A stretch of 64,000 bases of DNA from G958295935 sp965224235 (GCA_965224235.1 CBDCYP010000002.1:248001-312000), one strand, 5' to 3'. Counted from the stretch's first letter, positions 18,436 through 27,716 are shown. Program-made: numbers and translations. The notes: generated by a model from the sequence alone, not told the origin.

Positions 18436-18894
18436 TTACAGACCAGTTGCCACGCCCAAAAGCTCGGCGGCGTCCGGAAACGTTCCTGGCGGATAGGTAC
18501 GGGCGTTTCGGACCACGCCCTCCGCGTCGATCACAAACGTCGCCCGTCCAGCGATACCTCGTTCATCGTTGTATATACCGTAGGCCTTCGCCACCTCTGC
18601 CTTGGGGTGGAAATCGGCCAGCAGCGGGAATGGAACACCGCCCAGAGACTCCGCCCAAGCCCTCTGGATCGGCGCATTATCCACGCTGACCTCAAGGATC
18701 CGGACCCCCGCTGACTCGTAGCCGTCGTAGTTCGCACGGAACTCGGTCAACTGATTCGTTCAACCGCCGGTAAAGCTGGCTGGGTGGAATGCCAACACGA
18801 CCGCCGAGCCGCGATAGTTCGAAAGCGTGACCGGCTCGCCTGAGTGCGACATCAAAGTGAAGTCCGGCGCCATAACGCCAAGTTGAATTGCCAT
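18436..18894 (-). CDS. Peroxiredoxin (AhpE-like) with in-frame TGA at the peroxidatic Cys: probable selenoprotein
   Basis: 152 codons. Reading through one TGA at 18760-18762 gives a full-length AhpE-type peroxiredoxin: APDFTLMSHSGEPVTLSNYRG, then FHPASFTGG-TGA-TNQLTEF, later VPFPLLADFHPKAEVAKAYG and GRATFVIDAEG. The TGA is codon 45, exactly where the peroxidatic cysteine of the FxxxxFTxxC motif belongs. GGAAGG lies eight nucleotides before ATG 18894. A hairpin with bacterial SECIS geometry follows the TGA (separate entry). Decoding as selenocysteine would give a fast hydroperoxide reductase, as in known PrxU-type selenoproteins. The alternative is a Cys-to-stop pseudogene, but both sides of the TGA are otherwise undamaged. 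Confidence 0.8.
18726..18745 (-). promoter_or_regulatory. Candidate bacterial SECIS hairpin
   Basis: After the TGA (14 nt later) the mRNA reads CGAGTTC-CGTGC-GAACTACG: a seven-base-pair stem with one bulged A and a five-base apical loop CGTGC. The loop begins 22 nt past the TGA and has G as its second base, which fits the known bacterial SECIS pattern (loop 16-37 nt downstream, G among the first two loop bases). It is also coding sequence. Confidence 0.55.
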
Positions 18895-19436
18895 GCCGAA
18901 AACCTTCCAGAATGCGCCTGGCGACCATCGCCGAAACTGCAAGCATCATACCCCGCCAACCCCCGTCGCGGTCGCAACGCGCTATTGCTCTTCCGTTATT
19001 CGCGTGAAAACGGGAATCTGCGCCCATTTCCCCACCCCTGGGGCCCCCATCGGAGTCGGGGATGACGGGTGTATGTTGGCCGCCTTGCCATCGTCGCCCC
19101 GGCGAAGGCCAGGGCCCAGGGGTGGGGCACGGATACGGCCTCAACGCGCGATATCGCCGAACACCTACGTTCCCAACCCAACGCTACGCCTGTGGTTTCG
19201 TCCTCGATGAGGATCACGCCGTGATGGAGGCCGCCTTTCCATCGTCGCCCCGGCGAAGGCCGGGGCCTTGGGGTGGGGCACGGATACGGCCTCAACGCGC
19301 GATATCGCCGAACACCTACGTTCCCAACCCACCCCTTGTATGTTGATGAGTGTGGCGGGGCAGACCGTGGTAAGGGGTGGCGCGCGTCCGGACGGGTGTT
19401 CAAGGAGATAACGCTGGGGCGGTGCGTATGGCTTGG
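18895..19436. repeat. Non-coding gap with two copies of an about 115-bp repeat
   Basis: No gene is seen. About 19076-19184 and 19226-19340 are near-identical: both contain the run from CCATCGTCGCCCCGGCGAAGG through GGGGTGGGGCACGGATACGG to the segment ending CCTACGTTCCCAACCCA. A third related piece, with GCGTGAAAACGGGAATCTG, lies at 19000-19070. These resemble dispersed palindromic intergenic repeats. Short ORFs over them come from the repeats. Confidence 0.65.
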
Positions 19437-20573
19437 TCAGAGTTCTGCGACGGTCCTTTTGCGAAAGTAGTCCCAGTCCCACTCTGCGCCCCAGCCTGGA
19501 CTCTGCGGAGGGGTCACGTGTCCATCCGAAGGTAGGGGAGGATTCGTCATACCGATCTCCTTGCCCACCTCGTCCCGGATTCCACCCGGAAAGAATTCAT
19601 AGTAGCTGGTGTTGGCGATGGCGCAGGCCAGATGTGTGTGCACGAGGCCGAAGAGGCCGCCCGCGCCGTGCAATTCGACGTTCGTGCCATGCAACTCGGC
19701 CAGGTGGGCGAGCTTCAGGACGGATGTCGAGCCGTGTCTGGCGCTTACCCGTAGCAGGTCGGCGGCGCCGGAGATCAGCCATTGTGCGCTGAGATCGATG
19801 GCGTTGGTCAAGGACTCAGGGTTGAGGACGGGGATTTCAAGGGTGTCGCAGAGAGTTTGCAGTTCGTGCTGCCGCACGTCGTTCATAGGCTCTTCCAACC
19901 ACCGAAAGTCGAGTTCTTCCAGGGCCCGCCCTACCCGTACGGCCTCGGCGAACGTGTACATACCCACCGGGTCATGCATGAGGTCCACGTCAGGCCCTAC
20001 AGCATCTCTGACTGCGCGAAACCACTCGATGTTGTCGCCGGGCTCCTGTACGAAGTGGTCCTTCAAAGCGGGGAACCCCATCCCGATCGCCACCTCGGAG
20101 TCCTCGACTGCCTTTTCCATCGAATCTCCGCGAATGTTGTAGTAGGCGGGCGCCCGCTCCCGGACGCGGCCCATAAGGGAGCAGACCGGCATACCGGCCG
20201 CCTTTCCGGCGATGTCCCACAGGCAATTGTCGAATGCCCCGAACCACCCGTACGGGGCGAAGGCCTGCCGCGTCGCATGCTTCATTTTCTGGAACAGCCG
20301 CTCACGGTCGAGGGGGTCCTCGTCCAATGCAAGTATGCGGAGCTGCTCCAACGTCGTGAGCGGCATGGTCATGTACCGGCCGTCGCCGACCGGGCAGACG
20401 CCTTCCAGGCCCTCGTCCGTGCGGACGTGCAGCACGTGCATGTGGCTCTGCAGCGGCGGACGCGGCTGGTGTCTCCACCGGCGGTGTCCCGCGCGTCCGG
20501 ACTCGACGAGATCGAACGGCGTGATGACGCCGGTCATCTCGAATACGGAGATCTTGATTTCGGTGATTTTCAT
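19437..20573 (-). CDS. Enolase superfamily (mandelate racemase/muconate lactonizing-like) enzyme, likely sugar-acid dehydratase
   Basis: 378 residues from ATG 20573. N-terminal capping domain (MKITEIKISVFEMTGVI), then the barrel with KDHF after strand 2, a metal-ligand Asp in VDLMHDPVGMY, Glu in FRWLEEPM and the third site around VLNPESL, followed by RVSARHGS and a late HGAGG. Members abstract an alpha proton next to a carboxylate, mostly dehydrating sugar acids. A KDPG-type aldolase and a KDG kinase lie 2.7-5 kb away on the other strand, fitting a sugar-acid to 2-keto-3-deoxy acid route. Exact substrate unknown. Confidence 0.8.
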   Translation of the reverse strand: MKITEIKISVFEMTGVITPFDLVESGRAGHRRWRHQPRPPLQSHMHVLHVRTDEGLEGVCPVGDGRYMTMPLTTLEQLRILALDEDPLDRERLFQKMKHATRQAFAPYGWFGAFDNCLWDIAGKAAGMPVCSLMGRVRERAPAYYNIRGDSMEKAVEDSEVAIGMGFPALKDHFVQEPGDNIEWFRAVRDAVGPDVDLMHDPVGMYTFAEAVRVGRALEELDFRWLEEPMNDVRQHELQTLCDTLEIPVLNPESLTNAIDLSAQWLISGAADLLRVSARHGSTSVLKLAHLAELHGTNVELHGAGGLFGLVHTHLACAIANTSYYEFFPGGIRDEVGKEIGMTNPPLPSDGHVTPPQSPGWGAEWDWDYFRKRTVAEL

Positions 20574-20723
20574 GTTGTTTCCGGGGATTGTGGGTGGCGG
20601 TGTGTCGTGCAAGGCGGCCATTGTATGCGGGGTCCAGTCCGGAGGGGAAAGTTCCCCGGCCGTTCCATTAACATATCGGCGTAAACCGTCGCACGAAAAC
20701 GCGGCCGTCAAGGAACACGCGCC

Positions 20724-21773
20724 ATGTGGCTAGATGAACTTAACGAACTCGTCGTCGAGCTGAGCACGAAGATCGACCAACACCGCGAGATACTCCGAAA
20801 AAGCGAGTCGGCAACTAGGTACTGCCTGATCGATCCGCTTCTTGCCGCGTTGGGGTGGGACCTCTCTGACCCTGCGCAGGTGCTAACCGAGTTCAACTCA
20901 GGCAACGGCTGGGCCGATTACGCAATGGCGCCAGGAAACGGCCCGCCCAGCCTTGTCGTCGAGGCCAAGTCGCTGTTTACACCAACAGCGCAAGGGATCG
21001 CGCAGTCGATCAACTACTGTCTTCAGGATGGCATCAAATATTTTGTCGTTACGAATGGCGACGACTGGGAAGTGTACGAGACTCACAGGCCGGTCCCGAT
21101 GCAGGACAAACGCGTCACGGCGTTCAAGATCACCGATATGAGCCAAAGCGCCGTAATGGGAATGCTCTGGATGTGGAGAGGGAATTTCAAAGACGGCGAC
21201 CCCGCCATGTCAACCACTCCACCCCCTGCAAAGGAATTACCGATAACATCTTCGGCGCCTGTTGCGCCATCATCCCGACCCGTCGAGGCAACACCCCCGG
21301 TCTCCGCAGGTCCTCCAATTCAGCCGGAGAGCGGCGTCTCTCCCGCGCCGACCGGCACTCCCCTTAGCGAATTGACTAATGTTACCGGCCGAGAACCCCC
21401 GCAATTTATGACATTTCCTGATGGGGTCAGAAAATCCCTTAGCTCGTGGTACGAACTTCAAGTCAACACTGTGGAGTGGTTGATTGAATCAGGCAGTTTG
21501 AGCGAGGCCAATTGCCCACTGACCAATTCACGCGGGACCCATCTTGTTCATACCTATCCCTGCAGACGAGATGGAAAGCGGTTTACGGTGCCCAAACCGG
21601 TAAATCAATATTGGATAGACGGGAATGCCAGCGCGAGTAACCATGTCTCGCGCACAAGAGACATACTCGACGCAGCAGGTGTAGGCCCCGCCACCGTCTT
21701 TGTATCTTCATCTGCTCAGGCGTCGACGCCGTCGTCCCAGCCATATTCACGACCTCCGGCCGTAAACGCGTAA
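20724..21773 (+). CDS. HsdR N-terminal-like nuclease domain protein with duplicated C-terminal module (in-frame stop between copies)
   Basis: 349 residues to the TAA at 21771. Residues 1-150 match the N-terminal nuclease region of type I restriction R subunits: LIDPLLAALGWDL, a catalytic Asp in WADYAMA and the ExK in VVEAKSL, then YFVVTNGDDWEVYE. A Pro/Ser-rich linker follows and then a module beginning LSELTNV and MTFPDGVRKSLSSWYEL. AAGGAA lies eight nucleotides before ATG 20724. No helicase or specificity subunit is nearby, so this is an orphan. The frame stays open past the TAA to 22172 and encodes a second copy of the module. Confidence 0.7.
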   Translation: MWLDELNELVVELSTKIDQHREILRKSESATRYCLIDPLLAALGWDLSDPAQVLTEFNSGNGWADYAMAPGNGPPSLVVEAKSLFTPTAQGIAQSINYCLQDGIKYFVVTNGDDWEVYETHRPVPMQDKRVTAFKITDMSQSAVMGMLWMWRGNFKDGDPAMSTTPPPAKELPITSSAPVAPSSRPVEATPPVSAGPPIQPESGVSPAPTGTPLSELTNVTGREPPQFMTFPDGVRKSLSSWYELQVNTVEWLIESGSLSEANCPLTNSRGTHLVHTYPCRRDGKRFTVPKPVNQYWIDGNASASNHVSRTRDILDAAGVGPATVFVSSSAQASTPSSQPYSRPPAVNA

Positions 21774-22172
21774 GTACAGCTTGGCGGATGTGGGCCGTCG
21801 TCCCAGCCATATTTACGACCTCCGGCCGCAGGATCTCGGAGACCCGCCGAGAGCGAAGCCGAGCCCGTGTCGGCTGGTGTCTCCTTGAGTGAACTAAACC
21901 CCGGCAAAGGTCAGGACTCCGATCGACTTATGACGTTTCCGTACGGAGCGAGAAAATCGCTCAGATTTTGGTACGATCTTCCGGTGCCTGTAGTCGAATG
22001 GGTAGGGCCTGTCAACACTAACGGGTTTGGTCATGCAATCTTTGCCGGTTGGAAATCACACAATCCCAGTATGAACGCATCGCTGCACTGCCTGCCAGTG
22101 CAGCGGGGCAACGTAAGCATGCCGAACCTGCAGGTACTGAACGCCATCCTGTACGCCGCCGGGAACGGATAG
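21774..22172 (+). pseudogene. In-frame continuation carrying second copy of the C-terminal module
   Basis: Directly after the TAA the same frame runs 132 codons without a stop: VQLGGCGPSSQPYLRPP, then LSELNPGKG and MTFPYGARKSLRFWYDLPV, parallel to LSELTNV / MTFPDGVRKSLSSWYEL in the first copy. A 35-bp direct repeat (21728-21762 and 21794-21828, one mismatch, offset 66 bp = 22 codons) joins the two linkers. Either a longer two-module protein acquired the TAA, or this is a decaying duplicate; an ATG-less start makes independent expression unlikely. Confidence 0.6.
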
Positions 22173-22257
22173 TCCGCATCAAGCTCGAGCCGGTCTCGAT
22201 GGACAGTACCATCGCGGCCTCCTCGGTTTCATGCTCGCTAAAATCCGATCTAATTCC

Positions 22258-23055
22258 CTAGTAGAACGTTCCCGAGGCATCGCCGCCGCCGGTTGCCCCG
22301 GCCTTCACCGCGGCGATCTGCTCGTCAAATCCCCACTTCAGGACGCGCATGTCGGAGCCTATTGGCATCCACTGCATTCCCTGTTCGATCCGTCTTGCCA
22401 CCTCGGCGCCATCCCCGCAGTGGATCCCGGTCGGCACTCCGGCCCGCTTGCCAGCTTCCACCACCTTTTGCACCGCCGCAACGTGGTCGGGGTGTTGATT
22501 GTCGATACCGACCGGCACGCCGAGCGTGTTGGCGAGGTCGTTCGGCCCGATGAACGCCACGTCCACGCCCGGAACGGCGAGGATGTCGTCGATCTGCGCC
22601 ACCGCGCCGGCGTCCTCGATCATGCACACTACCGTCACCATTTCGTTGGCCCGTTGGTAGTAATCGGCGCCATACACAATGATCCCGCGGGCCGAGCCGA
22701 TGCCCCGCACGCCTTCAGGCCGGTATCTCGCTGCGGCCACGGCCTTACGGGCGTCGTCGGGGCTCTTGACATCCGGCACAACCACGCCAAGAAAGCCTAT
22801 GTCCAGCACGCGCTTGATCCACACCGGATCGTTCCAGGGGATCCTTGCAAATGGCGTCTTGCCGGTACCTCCCATGGCGCGCAGGCAGTGGACCGCAGTC
22901 GAAACATCGACCGGATTGTGTTCGAAGTCGATGTTGATCCAGTCGAGTTCTGTACGCGCCAGTACCTCGACCACCGTCGGATCGCCGGATGACGACCATG
23001 TTCCGATCGACGGCTCACCGGCCGCCAGTTTTTCTTTTACGGAGATTATTTCCAT
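22258..23055 (-). CDS. HpcH/HpaI-family aldolase
   Basis: 265 residues. Class II pyruvate aldolase barrel: DWINIDFEHNPVD, FARIPWNDPVWIKRVLDIG, a metal-ligand Glu in VVCMIEDAGAV and Asp in VAFIGPNDLANTLG. Members cleave 2-keto-3-deoxy sugar acids or 4-hydroxy-2-oxo acids to pyruvate and an aldehyde. Start ATG 23055 chosen from the conserved N-terminus EIISVKEKL; the open frame extends upstream without homology. A second paralogue lies at 49059-49829. Confidence 0.85.
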   Translation of the reverse strand: MEIISVKEKLAAGEPSIGTWSSSGDPTVVEVLARTELDWINIDFEHNPVDVSTAVHCLRAMGGTGKTPFARIPWNDPVWIKRVLDIGFLGVVVPDVKSPDDARKAVAAARYRPEGVRGIGSARGIIVYGADYYQRANEMVTVVCMIEDAGAVAQIDDILAVPGVDVAFIGPNDLANTLGVPVGIDNQHPDHVAAVQKVVEAGKRAGVPTGIHCGDGAEVARRIEQGMQWMPIGSDMRVLKWGFDEQIAAVKAGATGGGDASGTFY

Positions 23056-23243
23056 GTCACGTCCTGCCAGGCTGTATATGCGAACTGGAAGATTACATGC
23101 TGCTGCCGGCCTGCGCGCCGCCGCCGCCGCTGTCATACACTCCAAGTTCGCGGCAGTGCCCAAACTAACGCATAGCAGCGGACGCAGGGTTTACGGCACT
23201 GCTACAACCGGACCGCCGGTTGCTGGACGATCGGATAAAACAG

Positions 23244-23921
23244 ATGGCTGGCCAAACCAGACTGGACGTATATAACGCCATAGCAGACATAGGCGCGGTA
23301 CCGGTCTTCCACGCCTCTGCCGCGGACGACGCCATAGCGGTCGCCCGCGCCTGCGTCAGCGGCGGCATGCGGGTGGTCGAGTTCACCAATCGGGGAGACC
23401 ATGCCCACGAGGTGTTCTCCGCCATGCACAAGGCCGTCGAGGGCGAGGCGCCCGGAGCAATACTCGGCGCCGGTACAGTGCTCGACCCGGCGACTGCCGC
23501 CCTCTACGTAAACTTGGGAACGCGGTTCATCGTGGCCCCCAATACAAACCCCAAAGTTGCCCGCATCTGCAACCGGCGCAAGGTGGCGTACATCCCCGGC
23601 TGCGGGACGGCCTCCGAAATTTCGAACGCAGAGGAGATGGGATGCGAAATCGTGAAGCTCTTTCCGGCGATGGCCTCGGGCGGACCCGGTTTCGTGAAGG
23701 ACCTGCTTGGCCCGATGACGTGGTCATCGATCATGCCGACCGGTAGGATCGGAGTCGGGCGCGACGCTCTGCGGGAGTGGTTCGAAGCGGGGGTTGTAGC
23801 CGTGGGCTTGGGCTCGTCGTTGATCACGAGTGACATAGTGACGAGACGCGCCTGGGATGAGCTTGAACGGCGCTGCCGTGATGTGGTGTCGTCGATAGCC
23901 GAAATCAGGGCCGGACGATAG
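23244..23921 (+). CDS. KDPG/KHG-type aldolase
   Basis: About 225 residues; class I aldolase that splits 2-keto-3-deoxy-(6-phospho)gluconate or 4-hydroxy-2-oxoglutarate. The Schiff-base Lys is in EIVKLFPA, the Glu in VVEFTNR and the barrel signature GAGTVLDPATA. The start is ATG 23244 (GGAT seven nt upstream) or TTG 23220. The KDG kinase follows 73 nt later on the same strand; together they convert KDG to KDPG and then to pyruvate plus glyceraldehyde 3-phosphate. Confidence 0.85.
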   Translation: MAGQTRLDVYNAIADIGAVPVFHASAADDAIAVARACVSGGMRVVEFTNRGDHAHEVFSAMHKAVEGEAPGAILGAGTVLDPATAALYVNLGTRFIVAPNTNPKVARICNRRKVAYIPGCGTASEISNAEEMGCEIVKLFPAMASGGPGFVKDLLGPMTWSSIMPTGRIGVGRDALREWFEAGVVAVGLGSSLITSDIVTRRAWDELERRCRDVVSSIAEIRAGR

Positions 23922-23994
23922 CAGTATTCGATAGACGCGACGAGTCACGGGTCGGCCGCCGGCCGGGACGCCGTGGGAATAGGGGGTTCCGACC

Positions 23995-25014
23995 GTGCCG
24001 AAGAGGGTAATCACGTTTGGCGAAGTTCTCATGCGCAACGCCGCGCCGCGCCACGAGCGATTCACGCAGGCGCGCCAATGGGATGTCATATACGGCGGAA
24101 CGGAGAGCAACGTCGCCGTGGCATTGGCCCACTTTGGGGTAGACGCTGCGATCGTGACAGCCTTCCCGCCAAACGAAGTCGGTCAGGCAGCGGCCAACTA
24201 CGTACGCCAGTACGGCGTCGACACGTCAGAGATTATCTGGCGCGGCGACAGGCTCGGTCTGTACTTCCTCGAAATCGGGGCGTCGGTACGGCCATCCAAA
24301 GTCATGTACGACAGGAAGGGGAGCGCGTTCTCTGCGTTGCGCCCCGGCGACATCGCCTGGCAAACAGTCTTCGACGGCGCGGACTGGTTCCACTTCACTG
24401 GCATCTCCGCCGCGGTGTCCGTATCAGCGGCCGCGGTGTGTGCCGAGGCGACCGCCGCTGCGCAAGCGGCCGGATTGCCCGTTAGCTGCGACCTCAACTA
24501 CAGATCGGCGCTGTGGAGCCCTGACGAGGCGCGCAAGGTCATGAGACCGCTTATGGCCAACGTCGACGTACTGCTCGGCGGGCGCGAGGATGCCGATCTG
24601 TGCCTTGATGTGAAGGCTCCGAATACGCCTGGCGCAGGCGGACTCGATCACGAAGCTTGCGAGAAAACGGTTGCGTCGCTGATCGCCGAGTTCGGTTTTA
24701 GTAAGGTCGGCTTGACCCTCCGGCAGGGCGAATTCGCAGACTTCAACGACGTGTCGGCGTGTTATTGGGACGGCTCGGCATCCCACCGGGGCCGCACGGT
24801 AGAGTTGCGCGGCATGGTCGACAGGGTGGGCGGCGGGGACGCCTTCTCCGCCGGGATCATCTACGCCAACCTCAAGGGATGGGAAGGCCAGCGCTCCGTC
24901 GACTTTGCAGTCGCGGCGAACGCCATCGCTCACACCTTTCACGGCGACTTCAACCTCGCGTCCGTGGAAGAGGTCGAGAACATCGCCCTCGGCGGCGGCA
25001 GAGTGCAGCGTTAG
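23995..25014 (+). CDS. kdgK: PfkB-family sugar kinase, likely 2-keto-3-deoxygluconate kinase
   Basis: 339-residue ribokinase-fold enzyme. N-terminal ITFGEVLMR and the sugar-binding GGTESNVAVALAHFG, and the catalytic C-terminal motif DRVGGGDAFSAGI with the Asp base. This pattern fits KDG kinase, and linkage to a KDPG aldolase supports it. The start is GTG 23995 after GGGGG. ATP-dependent phosphorylation of 2-keto-3-deoxygluconate in the cytoplasm is the inferred reaction; specificity for a related keto-deoxy acid cannot be excluded. Confidence 0.8.
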   Translation: MPKRVITFGEVLMRNAAPRHERFTQARQWDVIYGGTESNVAVALAHFGVDAAIVTAFPPNEVGQAAANYVRQYGVDTSEIIWRGDRLGLYFLEIGASVRPSKVMYDRKGSAFSALRPGDIAWQTVFDGADWFHFTGISAAVSVSAAAVCAEATAAAQAAGLPVSCDLNYRSALWSPDEARKVMRPLMANVDVLLGGREDADLCLDVKAPNTPGAGGLDHEACEKTVASLIAEFGFSKVGLTLRQGEFADFNDVSACYWDGSASHRGRTVELRGMVDRVGGGDAFSAGIIYANLKGWEGQRSVDFAVAANAIAHTFHGDFNLASVEEVENIALGGGRVQR

Positions 25015-25142
25015 CCTGACTCTTCCGGCTGGCCGGCGCATAACCGCCCCGGGAACGCGGGACGCCCACTCTACAGGGCAATGCGGTGTGAGTGCTATTC
25101 TCCTCGTGCGGGGTTGGTGCGCGCTTCCCGACAGGGGCCTGG

Positions 25143-26618
25143 TCAGTCTTCGATTCGAAGGGTCTGCAGAAACTCGATCACCGACGCCTGTTCATACTCG
25201 GACAGATCTTCGAATGCGCGCCGTGCGGCCTCCGCTTCACCGCCGTGCGCCATGATCGCCTCCGAGATCAACGTCGCTCGTCCGTGGTGCAGGAAAGGAG
25301 GTTCCGACGCGAATCCCCACAACTTCCTCGTCATCCACTGGTGGGTCGGTATCAACTTCTCCAGCGGCGGCGTCCGTCTTTGGAAGTCCTGTTCGAGCGA
25401 TTCGTTGTTCAGGAACTCTCCCATGTCGTGGCGCTTCAGGTCGGAGAATGCCGGCACCAGGTAGTTTCCTTCGCCGTCCCGTTTCAGGTGTTTGGCGAAC
25501 TCAGCCAGGTCGACTCGAATCACGTCCGGCACGTCTTCCGGCGTGAGATCGTCTTCGCGATTTAGCGGGTCGATGGGGTTAAATGGGCCCGGCTCGGTAA
25601 ACTCGACGCTCGAAAGTGGGAGGGCAGGCACGTGGCAGGATGAACAACCGATGGAGGCGAACAGTTGCCGCCCAAGCGCCGCGGCTTCTCGCTCCGCGTC
25701 GGTCGCTGGCTCCACTTCAACCGGCGCCGGTAATGTCGCCTGGAACAGAACCATCGCGGTGATGTCCCCAACTGTCAACTCGTTGACCCGATTGTCGAAG
25801 TCGGGGTCCCGGTCCTCGCCGGTGCGATCGTTCGAAGTTAGGCCGTGATGGTTTAGCGTGGCGTTGTTGGTGAACTCGCGCAGAGAGACGATCGCGCCTT
25901 TCTGACTAAACGGCCTGATGATCAGATCGTCGTCGACCCCATCAACATTGCCGGTGTCCACCGATCCGTCGGGGTAGCAGATGATCATCCCGAACCCGAC
26001 ACCCTTGGCCGTGAGATTTACGGTGACCGATTGACCGGAGGTTGCAGCCTGCGCCAGCGCAAGATCGCGTGCGGCGTTCAGTTCTACAGTCATTTCCCTC
26101 GCCAGGAGCTCGATCAGGCCCGAGCCAAACATGCCGACCGTGCCGCGCTCATTTCCGACCGTCATCAACGTCTGATTGCGCCCACCCTCGGCGGTATCGC
26201 CGTCGAATTCCACGAATGGGTTCTTATCCGCGAGGGTAAACACGTTCGCCACGTTGTCCCCGCCGCCGCCCGTATTCGGCAAGTTGTGGCAGCCGACGCA
26301 GGAGTTTGAGTCGGGGCCCGAGATTCGGTTGAAGTTCTGCGGCATGACGCGGGCGCCGCGCGCCGTGCCGTCACCGGTCAACTCAGGCCGCCCTGCGCCG
26401 TCGAGCGTGTTGAAACTCGCCTCGAACAACATCCGGCCATGTTCGATGAGCTCTTCAAGATCGTACTTGCCGGCGTCGATGTCGTCCTGGCCAATATGCC
26501 GGGTGATGGCCGGTTCGTCGCCTATGACGGGAGTCGTCGAGGAATCTTCACTGCCGGAGCACGCCACCAAGGCGGAGGCGAGTAACCCAATCGTTCCGAT
26601 GAGCATCAATCGAGCCAT
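25143..26618 (-). CDS. Di-haem c-type cytochrome lipoprotein (DHOR/DUF1111 type)
   Basis: 491 residues from ATG 26618 (GTG 26627 also possible). The lipoprotein signal peptide ends with lipobox LVAC (Cys20), so it is anchored outside the cytoplasmic membrane. There are two haem-binding CxxCH motifs, CVGCH near residue 107 and CSSCH near 324, with conserved context MPQNFNRISGPDSNSC and PPFLHHGRATLISEAI. This fits the di-haem thiol oxidoreductase/peroxidase-like family. Electron donor and substrate unknown. Haem attachment would need the CcmF/CcmH machinery encoded at 29.8-32.5 kb. Confidence 0.85.
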   Translation of the reverse strand: MARLMLIGTIGLLASALVACSGSEDSSTTPVIGDEPAITRHIGQDDIDAGKYDLEELIEHGRMLFEASFNTLDGAGRPELTGDGTARGARVMPQNFNRISGPDSNSCVGCHNLPNTGGGGDNVANVFTLADKNPFVEFDGDTAEGGRNQTLMTVGNERGTVGMFGSGLIELLAREMTVELNAARDLALAQAATSGQSVTVNLTAKGVGFGMIICYPDGSVDTGNVDGVDDDLIIRPFSQKGAIVSLREFTNNATLNHHGLTSNDRTGEDRDPDFDNRVNELTVGDITAMVLFQATLPAPVEVEPATDAEREAAALGRQLFASIGCSSCHVPALPLSSVEFTEPGPFNPIDPLNREDDLTPEDVPDVIRVDLAEFAKHLKRDGEGNYLVPAFSDLKRHDMGEFLNNESLEQDFQRRTPPLEKLIPTHQWMTRKLWGFASEPPFLHHGRATLISEAIMAHGGEAEAARRAFEDLSEYEQASVIEFLQTLRIED

Positions 26619-27027
26619 CAGCCGCACCTTGCAATCTCCCCGTCGAACCCGGAAAAACACGGGCGCTCCACTGAACCCGCGGGCCGGCAAAAATGATACG
26701 TCACCCCCGCTGCTCCAAATGTCTTCACTTGTTCAGAGGTTTTGCAAAACGCTGCGGGGGCGCCCATGAGCGCTTCTTTCTGAATGGGGTAAGCAAAAAA
26801 GAGAGTCTTTTACAAGTTTACCGAAGAGCTGAAACTAGCCTTCCCTGGGCCGCCACCCCATTGCCCCCCTCAATAGGTTCCATTCCTTCATGGGCGAACC
26901 GTGAATGATCGCCCGGGCGATGTCCTCAACCCTTTCCGGGATCGACTCCGGCGTGACGCTGGTAACAGGCCATCCGTGTTGCGGTTTCAAGTCGGCCAGT
27001 TTCGACGCCTTATGCTCTATTCTTCAT
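26619..27027. other. Gap with one minor unassigned minus-strand frame
   Basis: Between the cytochrome and the decayed restriction gene. On the minus strand an open stretch at about 26850-27020 reads ASKLADLKPQHGW and SIPERVEDIARAIIHGSP and stops at TAG. It has no start codon and no recognised family, and may be the tail of a gene lost with the decayed restriction locus. Nothing else is seen. Confidence 0.4.
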
Positions 27028-27634
27028 CTAGGGCAGGACACCTATGAGGACCAGCGGCACGGATGGAACACCTCGTCCTTGCCGCAATACGTTCAGCAAG
27101 TCCCGTTTGTACGAAACCCACTCGACATTTCTTTTTCGAGCTCCTTCATAGGAAACGCCTCGATGCCAACGTCAATGATGTTCGATACAAAAAATCTCAA
27201 GTGTTTAACAAACAGGTCGTGTGCGACAAATGCATATTTGCCAAATTGGATTTCATGGCCACTCGGTCTTTCACGAAGTCCGATTGGTTATAGGACATTA
27301 TGGGCATGTGCCCGGCTTCTTCGATGGCTCGTTTCTGTTCCTCCGCCGACAAACTATAAATGCCACGCAGGAGTTTTTCATCTTCAGTTACCCAGAACCT
27401 GTTTCGGAGCTAACCCCACCAGCGCCCTTCAAGTCCGTGTTTGAACGCGCTGTTCATGTCGCCGGGAGAATACAAAAGCCTTCCTCGCATCGTCTTTTCC
27501 TTTGAAACCTTGGTCTCGCAGGCCGTGGCGTCCACCTCCTCAATGACTTACTGAATCTCATTCCATAGCGACCTGCGGTGAACCAACATATCTTCTTCAC
27601 CGTTCAGTTGGGAATACCGAGCCGCAATACGCAT
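27028..27634 (-). pseudogene. BglII-type restriction endonuclease, degenerate
   Basis: Minus-strand translation in shifting frames gives MRIAARYSQLNGEEDMLVH, then TKVSKEKTMRGRLLYSPGDMN, SYNQSDFVKDRVA, EIQFGKYAFVAHDLFVKHL, IDVGIEAFPMKELEKEMSSG and VLRQGRGVPSVPLVLIGV. This order is that of BglII/BstYI-like enzymes, including the D...ExQ active-site pattern (TD/SDFVKDR then EIQ). At least three stop codons (after NEIQ, after RWWG, and a late TGA) and one or more frameshifts (for example just before EIQFGKY) destroy it. It is the partner of the methyltransferase remnant upstream. Confidence 0.7.
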
Positions 27635-27716
27635 CAATGACCACCGTTAGGCAAGGTCGGATCGTAGACAGGCTTCCCCATCGACCGCGTTCGCAGCGTT
27701 CCGGCATGTAGTGCCC

